Positions 1-6,153 of a stretch of DNA of 6,740 nucleotides are shown here, piece after piece. A program made the translations under genes and the position numbers. The DNA is from Pirellulales bacterium (GTDB taxonomy: Bacteria; Planctomycetota; Planctomycetia; Pirellulales; JAICIG01): assembly GCA_025924495.1 (NCBI GenBank), contig JAICIG010000430.1, forward strand, positions 1 through 6,740, read 5' to 3'. The first letter of the stretch is position 1. The number at the start of each line of letters is the position of its first letter. The notes under the pieces were generated by a model that worked only from the letters and a program-made list of their open reading frames with translations, did not search any database and had not been told where the DNA came from.

Positions 1-116
1 AACCGTCCTGGGTTAGAATACTGCATCCTTATGGCCTCCTTGCCGGTGATGGGCGATCGTCAAAACCCATCTACGCAAGCGAGGCCTTTTTGCATATATC
101 AGTTCCAGCGACAACG
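1..116. other. Unassigned sequence downstream of the truncated permease
   Basis: No gene is recognised here. The sequence lies just past the premature end of the permease, where the missing last four membrane helices would be expected, but no minus-strand frame gives a hydrophobic continuation. On the plus strand one frame is open from the window edge to a stop at 190-192 (it would read ..ILMASLPVMGDRQNPS..). It has no visible start, no match I can name, and its tail runs antisense to the permease. The stretch could be an inserted or repeated element, or decayed permease sequence. No terminator hairpin followed by a T-run on the minus strand is visible. Confidence 0.3.
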
Positions 117-1157
117 TTACGGAGATCTACGTGCCATTCGGTGCAACGCCGCGAAGGGGGCGAAGAAATCGCCGTTGCGCGCGGCAGCGTAAGGAATTCG
201 CGAGTAGCCGAGCGTCATGGCGAACAGGCCGGCAAGCGCCGTCCAGAGAATCAAGCCGCAGAACCAGACGGCGGCGCGATGGCTGAAGAGTCGCTCCATT
301 AGGTCTCCGGCGATGGCTTTCGACTCCATTGCCTCGCGCCAGGGAATTACGCCGATCACGGCAAAGATCAGCGAGAGGTAGAGCACCGTCACGATCAGCA
401 CGGAAGCGATTACGGCGCGCGGGATGGTGCGGCCCGGCTCATGCACCTCTTCGCCCAAGTGGCAGATGTTGTAATAGCCCAGATAATCGTAGACGGCGAC
501 TCGCATCGCTCCGCCCAGGCCGAGCCAGAAGGCCCAATTCTGCTCGAACGTACGCGGCGGCAACTCGACGAGCGACGCGTCGAAGTGCGACAAGCCGGCC
601 ACAATGAGCGTCAACATTGTGACAACGGTACCAGCACAAAATACAACTCCCATCCAACCGATCGCGCCGATCGGCCGACAGAGCGCAAGCGTCATCAGCA
701 CCGCCGCGCCGGCGGCCAGGCAGTTCAGCCCTTGCGGCACGCCCCAGTCGAGCATTTGCTCTTCCAACTGCGGCACGGCAAACGTCAGATAATTGGCCGC
801 GCCAAGGTAGCCCGATGCCATCTCCAAGGCGCCGCTGATGAAGAATTGCCAGATGAACAGAAAGGGCATTAGCCGGCCAAAGCGGTAGCGGCCGAAGATC
901 TCGCGCAGGTAGTGATAGGTTCCGCCGCTGCCGGGCAAGGCCGCCCCGAGTTCGCTCCATACCAGCCCATCGCACAGTACGAGCAGCGCAGCAATCAGCC
1001 AACCCACGAGCGCCTGCGGGCCGTGCATCGTCTGCAGAAAGAGCGGGATCGTGATGAACGGGCCGATGCCGACCATGTTCGCCACGTTGAGCGCCGCCGA
1101 CTGCACCAGGCCCAAGCCGCGTACGAGGTGCGCCGCGTCGGAGCCGCCTGAACTCAC
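117..1157 (-). CDS. APC-superfamily amino-acid permease, C-terminally truncated
   Basis: Inner-membrane secondary transporter of the amino acid/polyamine/organocation superfamily; the substrate cannot be told. The 346-aa product starts with GTG at 1157. This start is chosen because the family similarity begins directly after it (LVRGLGLVQSAALNVANMVG, residues 11-30) and because GTGA overlaps the upstream DUF1501 stop, a translational-coupling arrangement. Upstream in-frame codons are a shadow of DUF1501. Visible features are TM1 with the unwound GIGPF motif (30-34), TM2 (about 48-72, ending in WSELGAALPGSGGTY), TM3 (95-125), TM4-5 (142-190), TM6 with YDYLGYYNICHLGEEVHEPG (223-242), TM7 (247-272) and TM8 (296-318), followed by SRIPYAAARNGDFFAPFAALH. 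Full-length relatives are about 430-480 aa with 12 helices, so helices 9-12 are missing. The usual LHP continuation is found one frame off (LHPNGT, then TAG) around 130-145, suggesting a frameshift or rearrangement. It may be a pseudogene; the identity of the fold is secure. Confidence 0.8.
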   Translation of the reverse strand: MSSGGSDAAHLVRGLGLVQSAALNVANMVGIGPFITIPLFLQTMHGPQALVGWLIAALLVLCDGLVWSELGAALPGSGGTYHYLREIFGRYRFGRLMPFLFIWQFFISGALEMASGYLGAANYLTFAVPQLEEQMLDWGVPQGLNCLAAGAAVLMTLALCRPIGAIGWMGVVFCAGTVVTMLTLIVAGLSHFDASLVELPPRTFEQNWAFWLGLGGAMRVAVYDYLGYYNICHLGEEVHEPGRTIPRAVIASVLIVTVLYLSLIFAVIGVIPWREAMESKAIAGDLMERLFSHRAAVWFCGLILWTALAGLFAMTLGYSRIPYAAARNGDFFAPFAALHRMARRSP

Positions 1158-2536
1158 GCCAGCAATCCTGTCACCGGATTGCCCGCGGCAATGACGAGCG
1201 GACGATTCGCCGCGTCGTAAACTTCGACTTGGGGATCGATGCCGAGCAGTTGGAACATCGTCGCGGCCAGGTCGTCGGGTCGGACGGGATCGCGATCGGG
1301 AAAGCTTGCATTCTTGTCGGAGGCGCCATAGACGAAGCCGCGTTTCACGCCGCCGCCAGCCAACAGCGCCGTGTAGCACTGGGGCCAATGGTCGCGACTG
1401 ATATTGTCGTTGATCTTAGGCGTGCGGCCGAACTCGCCCATCCACACGACCAGCGTCGTATCGAGCAGCCCGCGCTCATCGAGATCGGTCAGCAACGTCG
1501 GCAGCGTCTGCTCGGTAATTGGCAAGTGATACTTTTCGATGATCGGGAACATCCGTGTGTTGTTGAAGCCGTGCGTGTCCCAGCCGCCGCCGCTCGTACT
1601 TTGCCCGCCGATGGAATCGGAGAAATAGACGTTCACAAACCGCACGCCCGCCTCGACCAGCCGCCGCGCCAGCAGGCAACTCTGACCATAGGTGTGCCGG
1701 CCATAGCTCTCTCGCAACTTGGCGGGTTCCGCAGAAAGGTCGAACGCCTGGCTGACGCGCGGCGAGTTCAGCATCGCAAGCGCCTTGTCATAGTAGGCGT
1801 CGAGGCCACGCGCCGCGGCCGAATCTTCGAGCAAGCGGCTTTGACGATCCACCAAACGCTGCAATTCGCGGCGGTTCTCCAGCCGCCCCAAGGAAAGATT
1901 GCCCGGCAAACTCAACTCGGGCAGGCGGAAGTTTTCGCCGTTGGGATCTTCCGTGACGAGCAGCGGATCGTGCTTCTTGCCCAAAAAGCTGGCATGCTGG
2001 CCGGGCGTCACGGCGCCGTCGCGAATGACGTAAGGGTAAGCCACGAACGTCGGCATGCCGTTGACCACCGGCGCCAGATGGTCGACCACCGATCCATAGG
2101 CTGGAAACAACTCCAGCGAATCGCGCAAGCGAATGTCGTCGGTCGGCGGCGCACGACCCGTGAGCGCGTAGTAAGACGCCGAGTTGTGGTTCTTCATCGT
2201 GTGGTGCATGCTGCGCACGAGCGTCACTTTGTCCATGATCTTGGCGACGCGCGGCAGATGCTCTGAAATCATGATGCCGGGCGCATTGGTCGCGATCGGC
2301 TTGTGGGGGCCGCGGATCTTCTCTGGCGCCTCGGGCTTCATGTCGAACATGTCGACCTGACTTGGGCCGCCGAATTGATACAAGAAGATCACCGACTTCG
2401 CTCGCGCGCGCAGCGCCGGTTTGTTCGCTTCGGCCGCCCAAAGACGCGGCAGGTTCAGCCCTAACAGGCCCGCGCCGCCAATGCTCAGCAAGCGGCGCCG
2501 GGAGAGGAGGGTTTCAAAACGATCGCGGAAAGCCAT
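1154..2536 (-). CDS. DUF1501 family protein with Tat signal peptide
   Basis: This is a 460-aa exported protein of the DUF1501 family, which adopts an alkaline-phosphatase/sulfatase-like fold. The actual reaction is not established for this protein. The ATG at 2536 is chosen because it places a twin-arginine signal near the N-terminus (SRRRLLSIGGAGLLGLNLP, residues 12-30, then LWA|AE) and is preceded by GAGAG 9 bases upstream. Family hallmarks are GGPSQVDMFDMKP (56-68), the segment around MHHTMKNHNSASYYALTGRAP (110-130), GGWDTHG (317-323), GEFGRTP (367-373), RDHWP (381-385), a GGGVKRGFVYGASD stretch, and the C-terminal DDLAATMFQLLGID. These His/Asp/Glu-rich motifs sit where metal ligands lie in the phosphatase superfamily, which is inference here. 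Length is normal for the family (about 420-480). It follows the DUF1549 gene after 114 bp and its stop overlaps the permease start. In planctomycetes the DUF1549/DUF1501 pairing recurs many times per genome, implying that the two proteins work together. Confidence 0.93.
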   Translation of the reverse strand: MAFRDRFETLLSRRRLLSIGGAGLLGLNLPRLWAAEANKPALRARAKSVIFLYQFGGPSQVDMFDMKPEAPEKIRGPHKPIATNAPGIMISEHLPRVAKIMDKVTLVRSMHHTMKNHNSASYYALTGRAPPTDDIRLRDSLELFPAYGSVVDHLAPVVNGMPTFVAYPYVIRDGAVTPGQHASFLGKKHDPLLVTEDPNGENFRLPELSLPGNLSLGRLENRRELQRLVDRQSRLLEDSAAARGLDAYYDKALAMLNSPRVSQAFDLSAEPAKLRESYGRHTYGQSCLLARRLVEAGVRFVNVYFSDSIGGQSTSGGGWDTHGFNNTRMFPIIEKYHLPITEQTLPTLLTDLDERGLLDTTLVVWMGEFGRTPKINDNISRDHWPQCYTALLAGGGVKRGFVYGASDKNASFPDRDPVRPDDLAATMFQLLGIDPQVEVYDAANRPLVIAAGNPVTGLLA

Positions 2537-2551
2537 CTTAAAATACTCTCG
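2526..2551 (-). promoter_or_regulatory. Ribosome binding site and start of the DUF1501 gene
   Basis: On the minus strand a purine-rich GAGAG lies 9 bases before the ATG at 2536. A longer in-frame start (TTG at 2650) would put 38 residues ahead of the twin-arginine signal, which would be unusual for a Tat substrate. The site therefore favours the shorter protein. Confidence 0.5.
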
Positions 2552-2650
2552 TTCAATGGCAGCGTGTTGCACGGGTGGATCGGCATAAGGCGGCGAACAT
2601 TCCTCTGTCGGCGGGGCGTCGACGAAGGCATGGCACGCTGCGCAACCCAA

Positions 2651-4915
2651 TCACTGTCTCAACAAAAACTCTTTTGAGTTCAGCAAACTCCACAAGATGT
2701 CTTCCAATGCGGCGCGCCGGTCGGTCGCCCGCTTGAGATAGTCGATCATCCCTGGCGCCTCTTCGCCGCTGGGCGGCCGCGAGAGCGTCCGCCAATACAG
2801 CTCGTCAACGATCTCGGCGTTCGACTTGCCAGCGGCCAGCAGCGCGCTCAGCCGATTGTCGGGCTGCGTCAGCAAATCGTTCACAATCGGTCCGCTCATC
2901 AACTGAAAAGCCTGGCTCAGCGTCGTCTCCGTCGAACGCTCGCACTCGCACGAGAGTAAACGAGGCGGTTTGCCAAACAGCGTCAGAAACTGATTCAACG
3001 GCGAAACACGCTCTCGGCGCGAACGCGCGCCCTGCACGCCCGGCAATTGGCTGGCGCGCATTCCTGCCGGATAGCCGCGGAAATGCGCCGGCGCCCCGGT
3101 CGCCTGACTCAGCGCATCGAGCAGTTGCTCCGCAGAAAGCCGCCGCACCAAGGCATGGGAGAAATTCGCCTCATCATTGCGGTTGGAGTCGTTGGAAGTC
3201 ACGGACAATTGATAGGTCCGCGAGTTCATAATCGTGCGCACCAAACGCTTGAGACGGAAGCGGTGCGAGACGAAGTCCGCAGTCAGCGCCTCGAGCAACG
3301 GTGGATTGGCCGGCGGATTGGTGGCGCGAAAGTCGTCGATTGGTTCGACGATGCCCCGGCCGAGCAAGTGATACCAGATGCGATTCGCCTGCGCTCGGGC
3401 AAAAAACGGATTCTCAGCCTCGGTGATCCAAGCCGCCAGTTCTTCCAGCCGGTCCTGTTCCGGCGCTAAGGCGGGCGTCGGCTCGCCGAGAAAACAGGGT
3501 TCCATCGCTTCCGACGTGCGCGGGTCTTTGACCTCGCCCTCGGACGCCATCCAGACAATCTGTTCACCGTCGAACTCATGTCCGTCATTCTGGTCGCGGC
3601 GCCGATTCTCGACGATCTTGTATTGAACGCGCGCGAAAAATCCCGCCCAGCGATAATAATCGCCTTGCGTCCAGCGATCGAACGGATGGTTGTGGCACTT
3701 GGCGCACTGCAGGCGTACGCCTAGAAACAATTGCGCGGCCGCTTCCGCGCGGCTGATGGGGTCGCGGTTCGCCCGATAAAAATTTGCCGCCGGAGCCGAA
3801 TACGTGCTGCCGCGGGCCATCACCAACTCGCGCACGAACTGGTCGACGGGTTTATCGTCGGCGATGCTGCGACGAATCCAGTGGTGAAAATTCTCGACCC
3901 CCTTCTGGTCGAGCGACTTTTCTTCATTCCGCAACAGATCGGACCATTTTAGCGACCACCAATCGGCAAACTCAGGCCGCTCGAGCAACTCATCGATCAG
4001 CCGGGAGCGCTTGTCCGGACGCGTGTCGGCCAGGAACTTCTGAGCCTCGGCGGCGGTCGGCAAAATACCAAGCGTGTCCAAGAATGCGCGCCGCAAAAAC
4101 ACCGAGTCGCTCGCCAAGGGCGAAGGATTCATTCGCAACGACTGCAGCTTGGCGAACACAAGCTCGTCAATGTAATTGACAGGGGGCGGACTGCTCCAAA
4201 CGAAATCAGGCCGCGCGGGCACAAACGCGACGCGCACCGGAACCTGAGCTTGCAAGTAGCGAACCAAGACGGTCGTCTCGCCCGCCGATTCGCGTCGGAT
4301 GAGGCCATCGTGATTCACCGAGGCAATCGGGCTGCCGGGCTCGTACACGGCCAGGCTTTTTACGTCCCGTCGCGAGCCATCCGAAAACACGGCGATTACC
4401 GTCAATTGGACGCTGTCCGCCGGCTCGACCAGCACTTGCTCAAGGGGAGAGACCTCGATCCGTTCAAGCTGCGACGCCGAAGAAGCGTCAGCCGGCATGC
4501 CGGCTGCGATCCAATCGCGTAACAAGCGGTATTCTGCGGACTCCATCGAAAAGCGCTTTCCGCCTTGGTGCGCCGCCCAGGCCGTAGGCTTGAGCAGCAC
4601 TAAGCTGCTGTCGGGATCAAGCAGGTTGACGCGCCGGCCGAACTGATCGCGCGAGAGCGCGGCGAAATCGAATTGTGGATCCTGGCCGCGCAAGGAGAGC
4701 TTGAACCCGCCTTTGCCGTTCTGGTTGCCATGGCAAACGCCCATGTTGCAACCAGCCTTCGAGAGGACGGCCATGACGTCGTTAGTAAAGGAGATCTCGG
4801 TCGCCCCCGCCGCAAGCGGCAATAGCCAGCCGACGCAACAGGCTGTCATCGCGCGGATGAAGCGATTGATGACCCGGTACAGCAGGAGGCCTCTATCAGC
4901 TAAGGAATAAGTCAT
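2651..4915 (-). CDS. Secreted PSCyt1/Big_2/DUF1549/DUF1553 cytochrome-like protein
   Basis: This is a 754-aa exported multidomain protein of the type greatly expanded in planctomycetes; its enzymatic role is unknown. Domains in order: a signal peptide (hydrophobic core about 23-36, cleavage probably after AGA at 38); a cytochrome-c-like domain (about 40-145) with GCNMGVCHGNQNGKGG, in which the haem-type motif is C56-x4-C61-H62; a bacterial Ig-like (Big_2) domain (about 165-230, VFSDGSRRDVKSLAVYEPGSP..); DUF1549 (about 246-430, NYIDELVFAKL.. FLRRAFLDTLGILPT) ending in a second motif QCAKCHNHPFDRW with C404-x2-C407-H408; and DUF1553 (about 500-750) with NPFFARAQANRIWYHLLGRG, RRLSAEQLLDALSQATG, FGKPPRLLSCECERS and the typical end LLNSKEFLLRQ. 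Length and domain order look complete. The ATG at 4915 has GGAAG 13 bases upstream; an alternative ATG at 4849 (residue 23) would still give a short signal peptide. It is probably the first gene of the minus-strand operon. Confidence 0.94.
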   Translation of the reverse strand: MTYSLADRGLLLYRVINRFIRAMTACCVGWLLPLAAGATEISFTNDVMAVLSKAGCNMGVCHGNQNGKGGFKLSLRGQDPQFDFAALSRDQFGRRVNLLDPDSSLVLLKPTAWAAHQGGKRFSMESAEYRLLRDWIAAGMPADASSASQLERIEVSPLEQVLVEPADSVQLTVIAVFSDGSRRDVKSLAVYEPGSPIASVNHDGLIRRESAGETTVLVRYLQAQVPVRVAFVPARPDFVWSSPPPVNYIDELVFAKLQSLRMNPSPLASDSVFLRRAFLDTLGILPTAAEAQKFLADTRPDKRSRLIDELLERPEFADWWSLKWSDLLRNEEKSLDQKGVENFHHWIRRSIADDKPVDQFVRELVMARGSTYSAPAANFYRANRDPISRAEAAAQLFLGVRLQCAKCHNHPFDRWTQGDYYRWAGFFARVQYKIVENRRRDQNDGHEFDGEQIVWMASEGEVKDPRTSEAMEPCFLGEPTPALAPEQDRLEELAAWITEAENPFFARAQANRIWYHLLGRGIVEPIDDFRATNPPANPPLLEALTADFVSHRFRLKRLVRTIMNSRTYQLSVTSNDSNRNDEANFSHALVRRLSAEQLLDALSQATGAPAHFRGYPAGMRASQLPGVQGARSRRERVSPLNQFLTLFGKPPRLLSCECERSTETTLSQAFQLMSGPIVNDLLTQPDNRLSALLAAGKSNAEIVDELYWRTLSRPPSGEEAPGMIDYLKRATDRRAALEDILWSLLNSKEFLLRQ

Positions 4916-4933
4916 ACGGCCATTGCCACTTCC

Positions 4934-4967
4934 ATGAGACGAAGACTCAACGCATTATGAGACTCAA
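4934..4967. repeat. Short interleaved direct repeats just upstream of the DUF1549 start
   Basis: ATGAGAC occurs at 4934-4940 and 4957-4963, and GACTCAA at 4944-4950 and 4961-4967. The pair therefore looks like two copies of one short unit (ATGAGAC..TCAA), one of them with six extra bases. They lie 19-52 bases before the DUF1549 start codon, where an operator or leader element of the minus-strand operon could sit. The words are short and the arrangement could be chance. Confidence 0.4.
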
Positions 4968-5069
4968 GACACGGCGGCGCTGCCTCGCGGCCGCCTCCAG
5001 AATATCAGGTGGAATTCATTATCGCGACTGGCTAGGGGACCGTGATTCCCACGCACGCTGCATGTCCAG

Positions 5070-5083
5070 CTTCGCTTGCGAAG
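5070..5083. repeat. 14-bp palindrome (6-bp arms, 2-base centre)
   Basis: CTTCGC-tt-GCGAAG is a perfect inverted repeat in the middle of the divergent intergenic region. It has no T-run on either side, so it does not look like an intrinsic terminator. A dimeric regulator binding here could control one or both divergent genes, but this is inference from position and symmetry only. Confidence 0.4.
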
Positions 5084-5109
5084 ATGCTTGAGCAAAAAGA
5101 GGCATGCCA

Positions 5110-5137
5110 TTTGCAGCATACTTCTTAGCTGTACGAT
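5110..5137 (+). promoter_or_regulatory. Possible sigma-70-like promoter of the small HTH-like gene
   Basis: TTTGCA at 5110-5115 and TACGAT at 5132-5137 are separated by 16 bases and would start a transcript with a leader of about 50 bases before the ATG at 5195. Both hexamers are imperfect, and planctomycete promoter rules are poorly known, so this is a weak call. Confidence 0.22.
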
Positions 5138-5183
5138 TGCGGTCTGCCTAGTTACCTGACCACTGTTTGCAGCCTCTGTCCCT

Positions 5184-5189
5184 GGAGGG
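5184..5189 (+). promoter_or_regulatory. Strong ribosome binding site for the small HTH-like gene
   Basis: GGAGGG lies 5 bases before the ATG at 5195. It is the best Shine-Dalgarno match in the window and is the main reason to regard the short downstream frame as a translated gene. Confidence 0.7.
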
Positions 5190-5194
5190 ATTCC

Positions 5195-5404
5195 ATGGCC
5201 GTCAAATTATCTCCCGAAGTCATGAAACTTGTGGAAGAACGCATTCGCCTCCATCCTCTCGGCGCCGCAACCGATATTGCGGCCAGCCTCGAATTGGATG
5301 GAGTGCGAGTTTCTCCCGCGCAAATTCGACGCTTGATGAAGCGCATCAAACCCGCTCAGGAGCCCCTCGCCGGAGCTTTTTACCCTGAGAGCGTTACGCC
5401 TTAA
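5195..5404 (+). CDS. Small helix-turn-helix-like protein, function unknown
   Basis: This 69-aa soluble protein has no family I can name. It has no signal peptide, membrane segment or cysteine. Predicted layout: a first helix (SPEVMKLVEERIRLHP, residues 6-21), a second helix around AATDIAASLELDG (24-36), a turn at VRVS, and a basic third helix (PAQIRRLMKRI, 41-51), followed by a short unstructured tail. The pattern (charged helix, HPxxxxxxIAxxLxxxGxxVSxxxIRRLMKR) resembles the homeodomain-like HTH of transposases and small regulators, so DNA binding is a reasonable inference. It is too small to be a transposase, and no transposase remains lie beside it. The strong GGAGGG site supports expression. 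It is transcribed away from the DUF1549 operon and stands 154 bp before the sigma-factor gene. It could be a stand-alone regulator or a conserved small planctomycete protein. Confidence 0.72.
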   Translation: MAVKLSPEVMKLVEERIRLHPLGAATDIAASLELDGVRVSPAQIRRLMKRIKPAQEPLAGAFYPESVTP

Positions 5405-5424
5405 ACGCGCTTCCGCTCGTTGCA

Positions 5425-5438
5425 GCCAGTCAACTGGC
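5425..5438. repeat. 14-bp palindrome downstream of the small HTH-like gene
   Basis: GCCAGT-ca-ACTGGC is a perfect inverted repeat 21 bases after the stop codon of the small gene. There is no following T-run, so a rho-independent terminator is not supported. It has the same 6+2+6 geometry as the palindrome at 5070-5083 but a different sequence. Confidence 0.35.
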
Positions 5439-5503
5439 CGCCCGGGTGGTTGTCGGTCGATCACCTTTCATTCCGGCGACATTGAGACCCGCCGTAAATC
5501 ACG

Positions 5504-5534
5504 TTAGAACCGCAGGCGTCTGTACGTCTATAAG
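5504..5534 (+). promoter_or_regulatory. Possible promoter of the sigma-factor gene
   Basis: TATAAG at 5529-5534 is a good -10 candidate that would start transcription about 18 bases before the TTG start. The matching -35 is poor (TTAGAA at 5504-5509, spacing 19). An alternative reading is an ECF-type promoter, GAACC at 5507-5511 with CGTC at 5525-5528, which would allow autoregulation. Its 13-base spacer is shorter than the roughly 16 usual for ECF promoters, so neither reading is secure. Confidence 0.3.
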
Positions 5535-5547
5535 ACACAGCCCTGAC

Positions 5548-5552
5548 GGGAG
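5548..5552 (+). promoter_or_regulatory. Ribosome binding site deciding the TTG start of the sigma factor
   Basis: GGGAG ends 6 bases before the TTG at 5559. The first ATG in frame (5580) would need a weaker GGTGG site and would remove seven residues at the edge of region 2. The TTG start is therefore preferred. Confidence 0.55.
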
Positions 5553-5558
5553 ACGACG

Positions 5559-6101
5559 TTGGACGAAACGGTGGATCAAATGGTGCGGCGCGCCCAGGCC
5601 GGCGATCGAGAGGCGTTCGCCGATCTGATCCATCGCTTTGAAGGCGCCGCGCTAGCGGTCGCCTTCGCAGTGCTGAGCGACGGCGACCTGGCGGGCGAGG
5701 CCGTTCAGGACGCGTTCCTTCGGGCATGGCAGCGGTTGGCCGAGCTGCGCGAGCCCGAACGATTCGCGGCGTGGCTCTGCGGCATCGTCCGCAATCTGGC
5801 GCGCGACCTTCGGCGCCGCAATCGGCGTGAATGCCGCGTCAATGCGGCGCTCTCGTTGGCGCTGCGAAGCGATTGCTGGCAGGCCCCCGAATCGCGCATG
5901 GAACAACAGGAAATGGCCCAGCGCGTTTTGGCGGCGCTCGCAGAGTTAGACGAGTTATCGCGAGCCGCGGTCGTGCTTCGCTATTACGAAGGCTATTCGA
6001 GCAAACAAATCGGCGAGCTCCTCGAGCTCGGCCCGGCGGCAGTCGACATGCGACTGTCGCGGGCCAGGCAATTGTTAAAGCGACTTCTCGGAGAATACTA
6101 A
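5559..6101 (+). CDS. ECF-type RNA polymerase sigma factor (sigma-70 family)
   Basis: This 180-aa cytoplasmic transcription factor would direct RNA polymerase to a special promoter set. Sigma region 2 spans about residues 8-78 (VRRAQAGDREAFADLIHRFE; AGEAVQDAFLRAWQRLAELREP; FAAWLCGIVRNLARD), including the EAVQDAFLRAW core-binding helix and the WLCGIVRNLARDLRRR stretch involved in -10 recognition. A linker (about 90-115) follows, then region 4 (about 118-175), with LPxx-like LDELSRAAVVLRYYEGYSSKQIGELLELG and the recognition helix AAVDMRLSRARQLLKRLL. Regions 1 and 3 are absent and the length is typical of ECF factors. It starts with TTG behind a GGGAG site. A predicted membrane protein follows after 52 bp, the usual ECF/regulator arrangement. 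Its target genes cannot be seen from this window. Confidence 0.93.
   Translation: MDETVDQMVRRAQAGDREAFADLIHRFEGAALAVAFAVLSDGDLAGEAVQDAFLRAWQRLAELREPERFAAWLCGIVRNLARDLRRRNRRECRVNAALSLALRSDCWQAPESRMEQQEMAQRVLAALAELDELSRAAVVLRYYEGYSSKQIGELLELGPAAVDMRLSRARQLLKRLLGEY
6014..6030. repeat. Perfect 7-bp inverted repeat inside the sigma-factor gene
   Basis: CGAGCTC-CTC-GAGCTCG falls in codons for GELLELG of region 4. It is most simply explained by repeated Glu-Leu codons (GAG CTC). It could form a hairpin in the mRNA, but no T-run follows, so a terminator role is not supported. Confidence 0.3.
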
Positions 6102-6141
6102 GCCCGCCAGCCATCGCATGAAACCGTGCGGGACCGTATAT

Positions 6142-6146
6142 GAGGA
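6142..6146 (+). promoter_or_regulatory. Ribosome binding site of the membrane-protein gene
   Basis: GAGGA (6142-6146) lies 7 bases before the ATG at 6154. An in-frame ATG at 6118 would add 12 residues but has no purine-rich site before it, so the 6154 start is preferred. Confidence 0.6.
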
Positions 6147-6153
6147 ACTGTTT

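Larger units (their letters stand above)
4916..5194. promoter_or_regulatory. Divergent intergenic region
   Basis: This 279-bp region separates the leftward DUF1549 operon from the rightward small-protein gene, so it must hold promoters for both. I see no confident sigma-70 promoter for the minus strand. It contains direct repeats near the left end, a GC-rich inverted repeat (GGCGGC at 4973-4978 with GCCGCC at 4990-4995), a 14-bp palindrome at 5070-5083 and the 8-bp palindrome GGCATGCC at 5101-5108. TTTGCAGC occurs twice (5110-5117 and 5166-5173). No gene of convincing length is present. Confidence 0.6.

Noticed and set aside
1158..1388. Longer N-terminus for the permease
   Set aside because: The extra residues are Arg-rich antisense-free shadow of the DUF1501 coding sequence in another frame, and APC similarity begins only after the GTG at 1157.
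1229..2266. 345-codon open frame on the plus strand
   Set aside because: It lies wholly antisense to the DUF1501 gene, whose family motifs are intact. Its translation is Arg/Gln/His-rich with no recognisable domain, as expected for a GC-rich shadow frame.
2537..2650. 38-residue N-terminal extension of DUF1501 as the real start
   Set aside because: It would put a CxxCH segment in front of a twin-arginine signal peptide, begins with TTG directly after a stop, and lacks a ribosome binding site of its own. Kept only as a finding.
5425..5438. Intrinsic terminator after the small HTH-like gene
   Set aside because: The stem is only 6 bp with a 2-base centre, and no T-run follows.
6118..6153. Upstream ATG for the membrane protein
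   Set aside because: It is in frame but has no Shine-Dalgarno sequence; the ATG at 6154 has GAGGA at good spacing.
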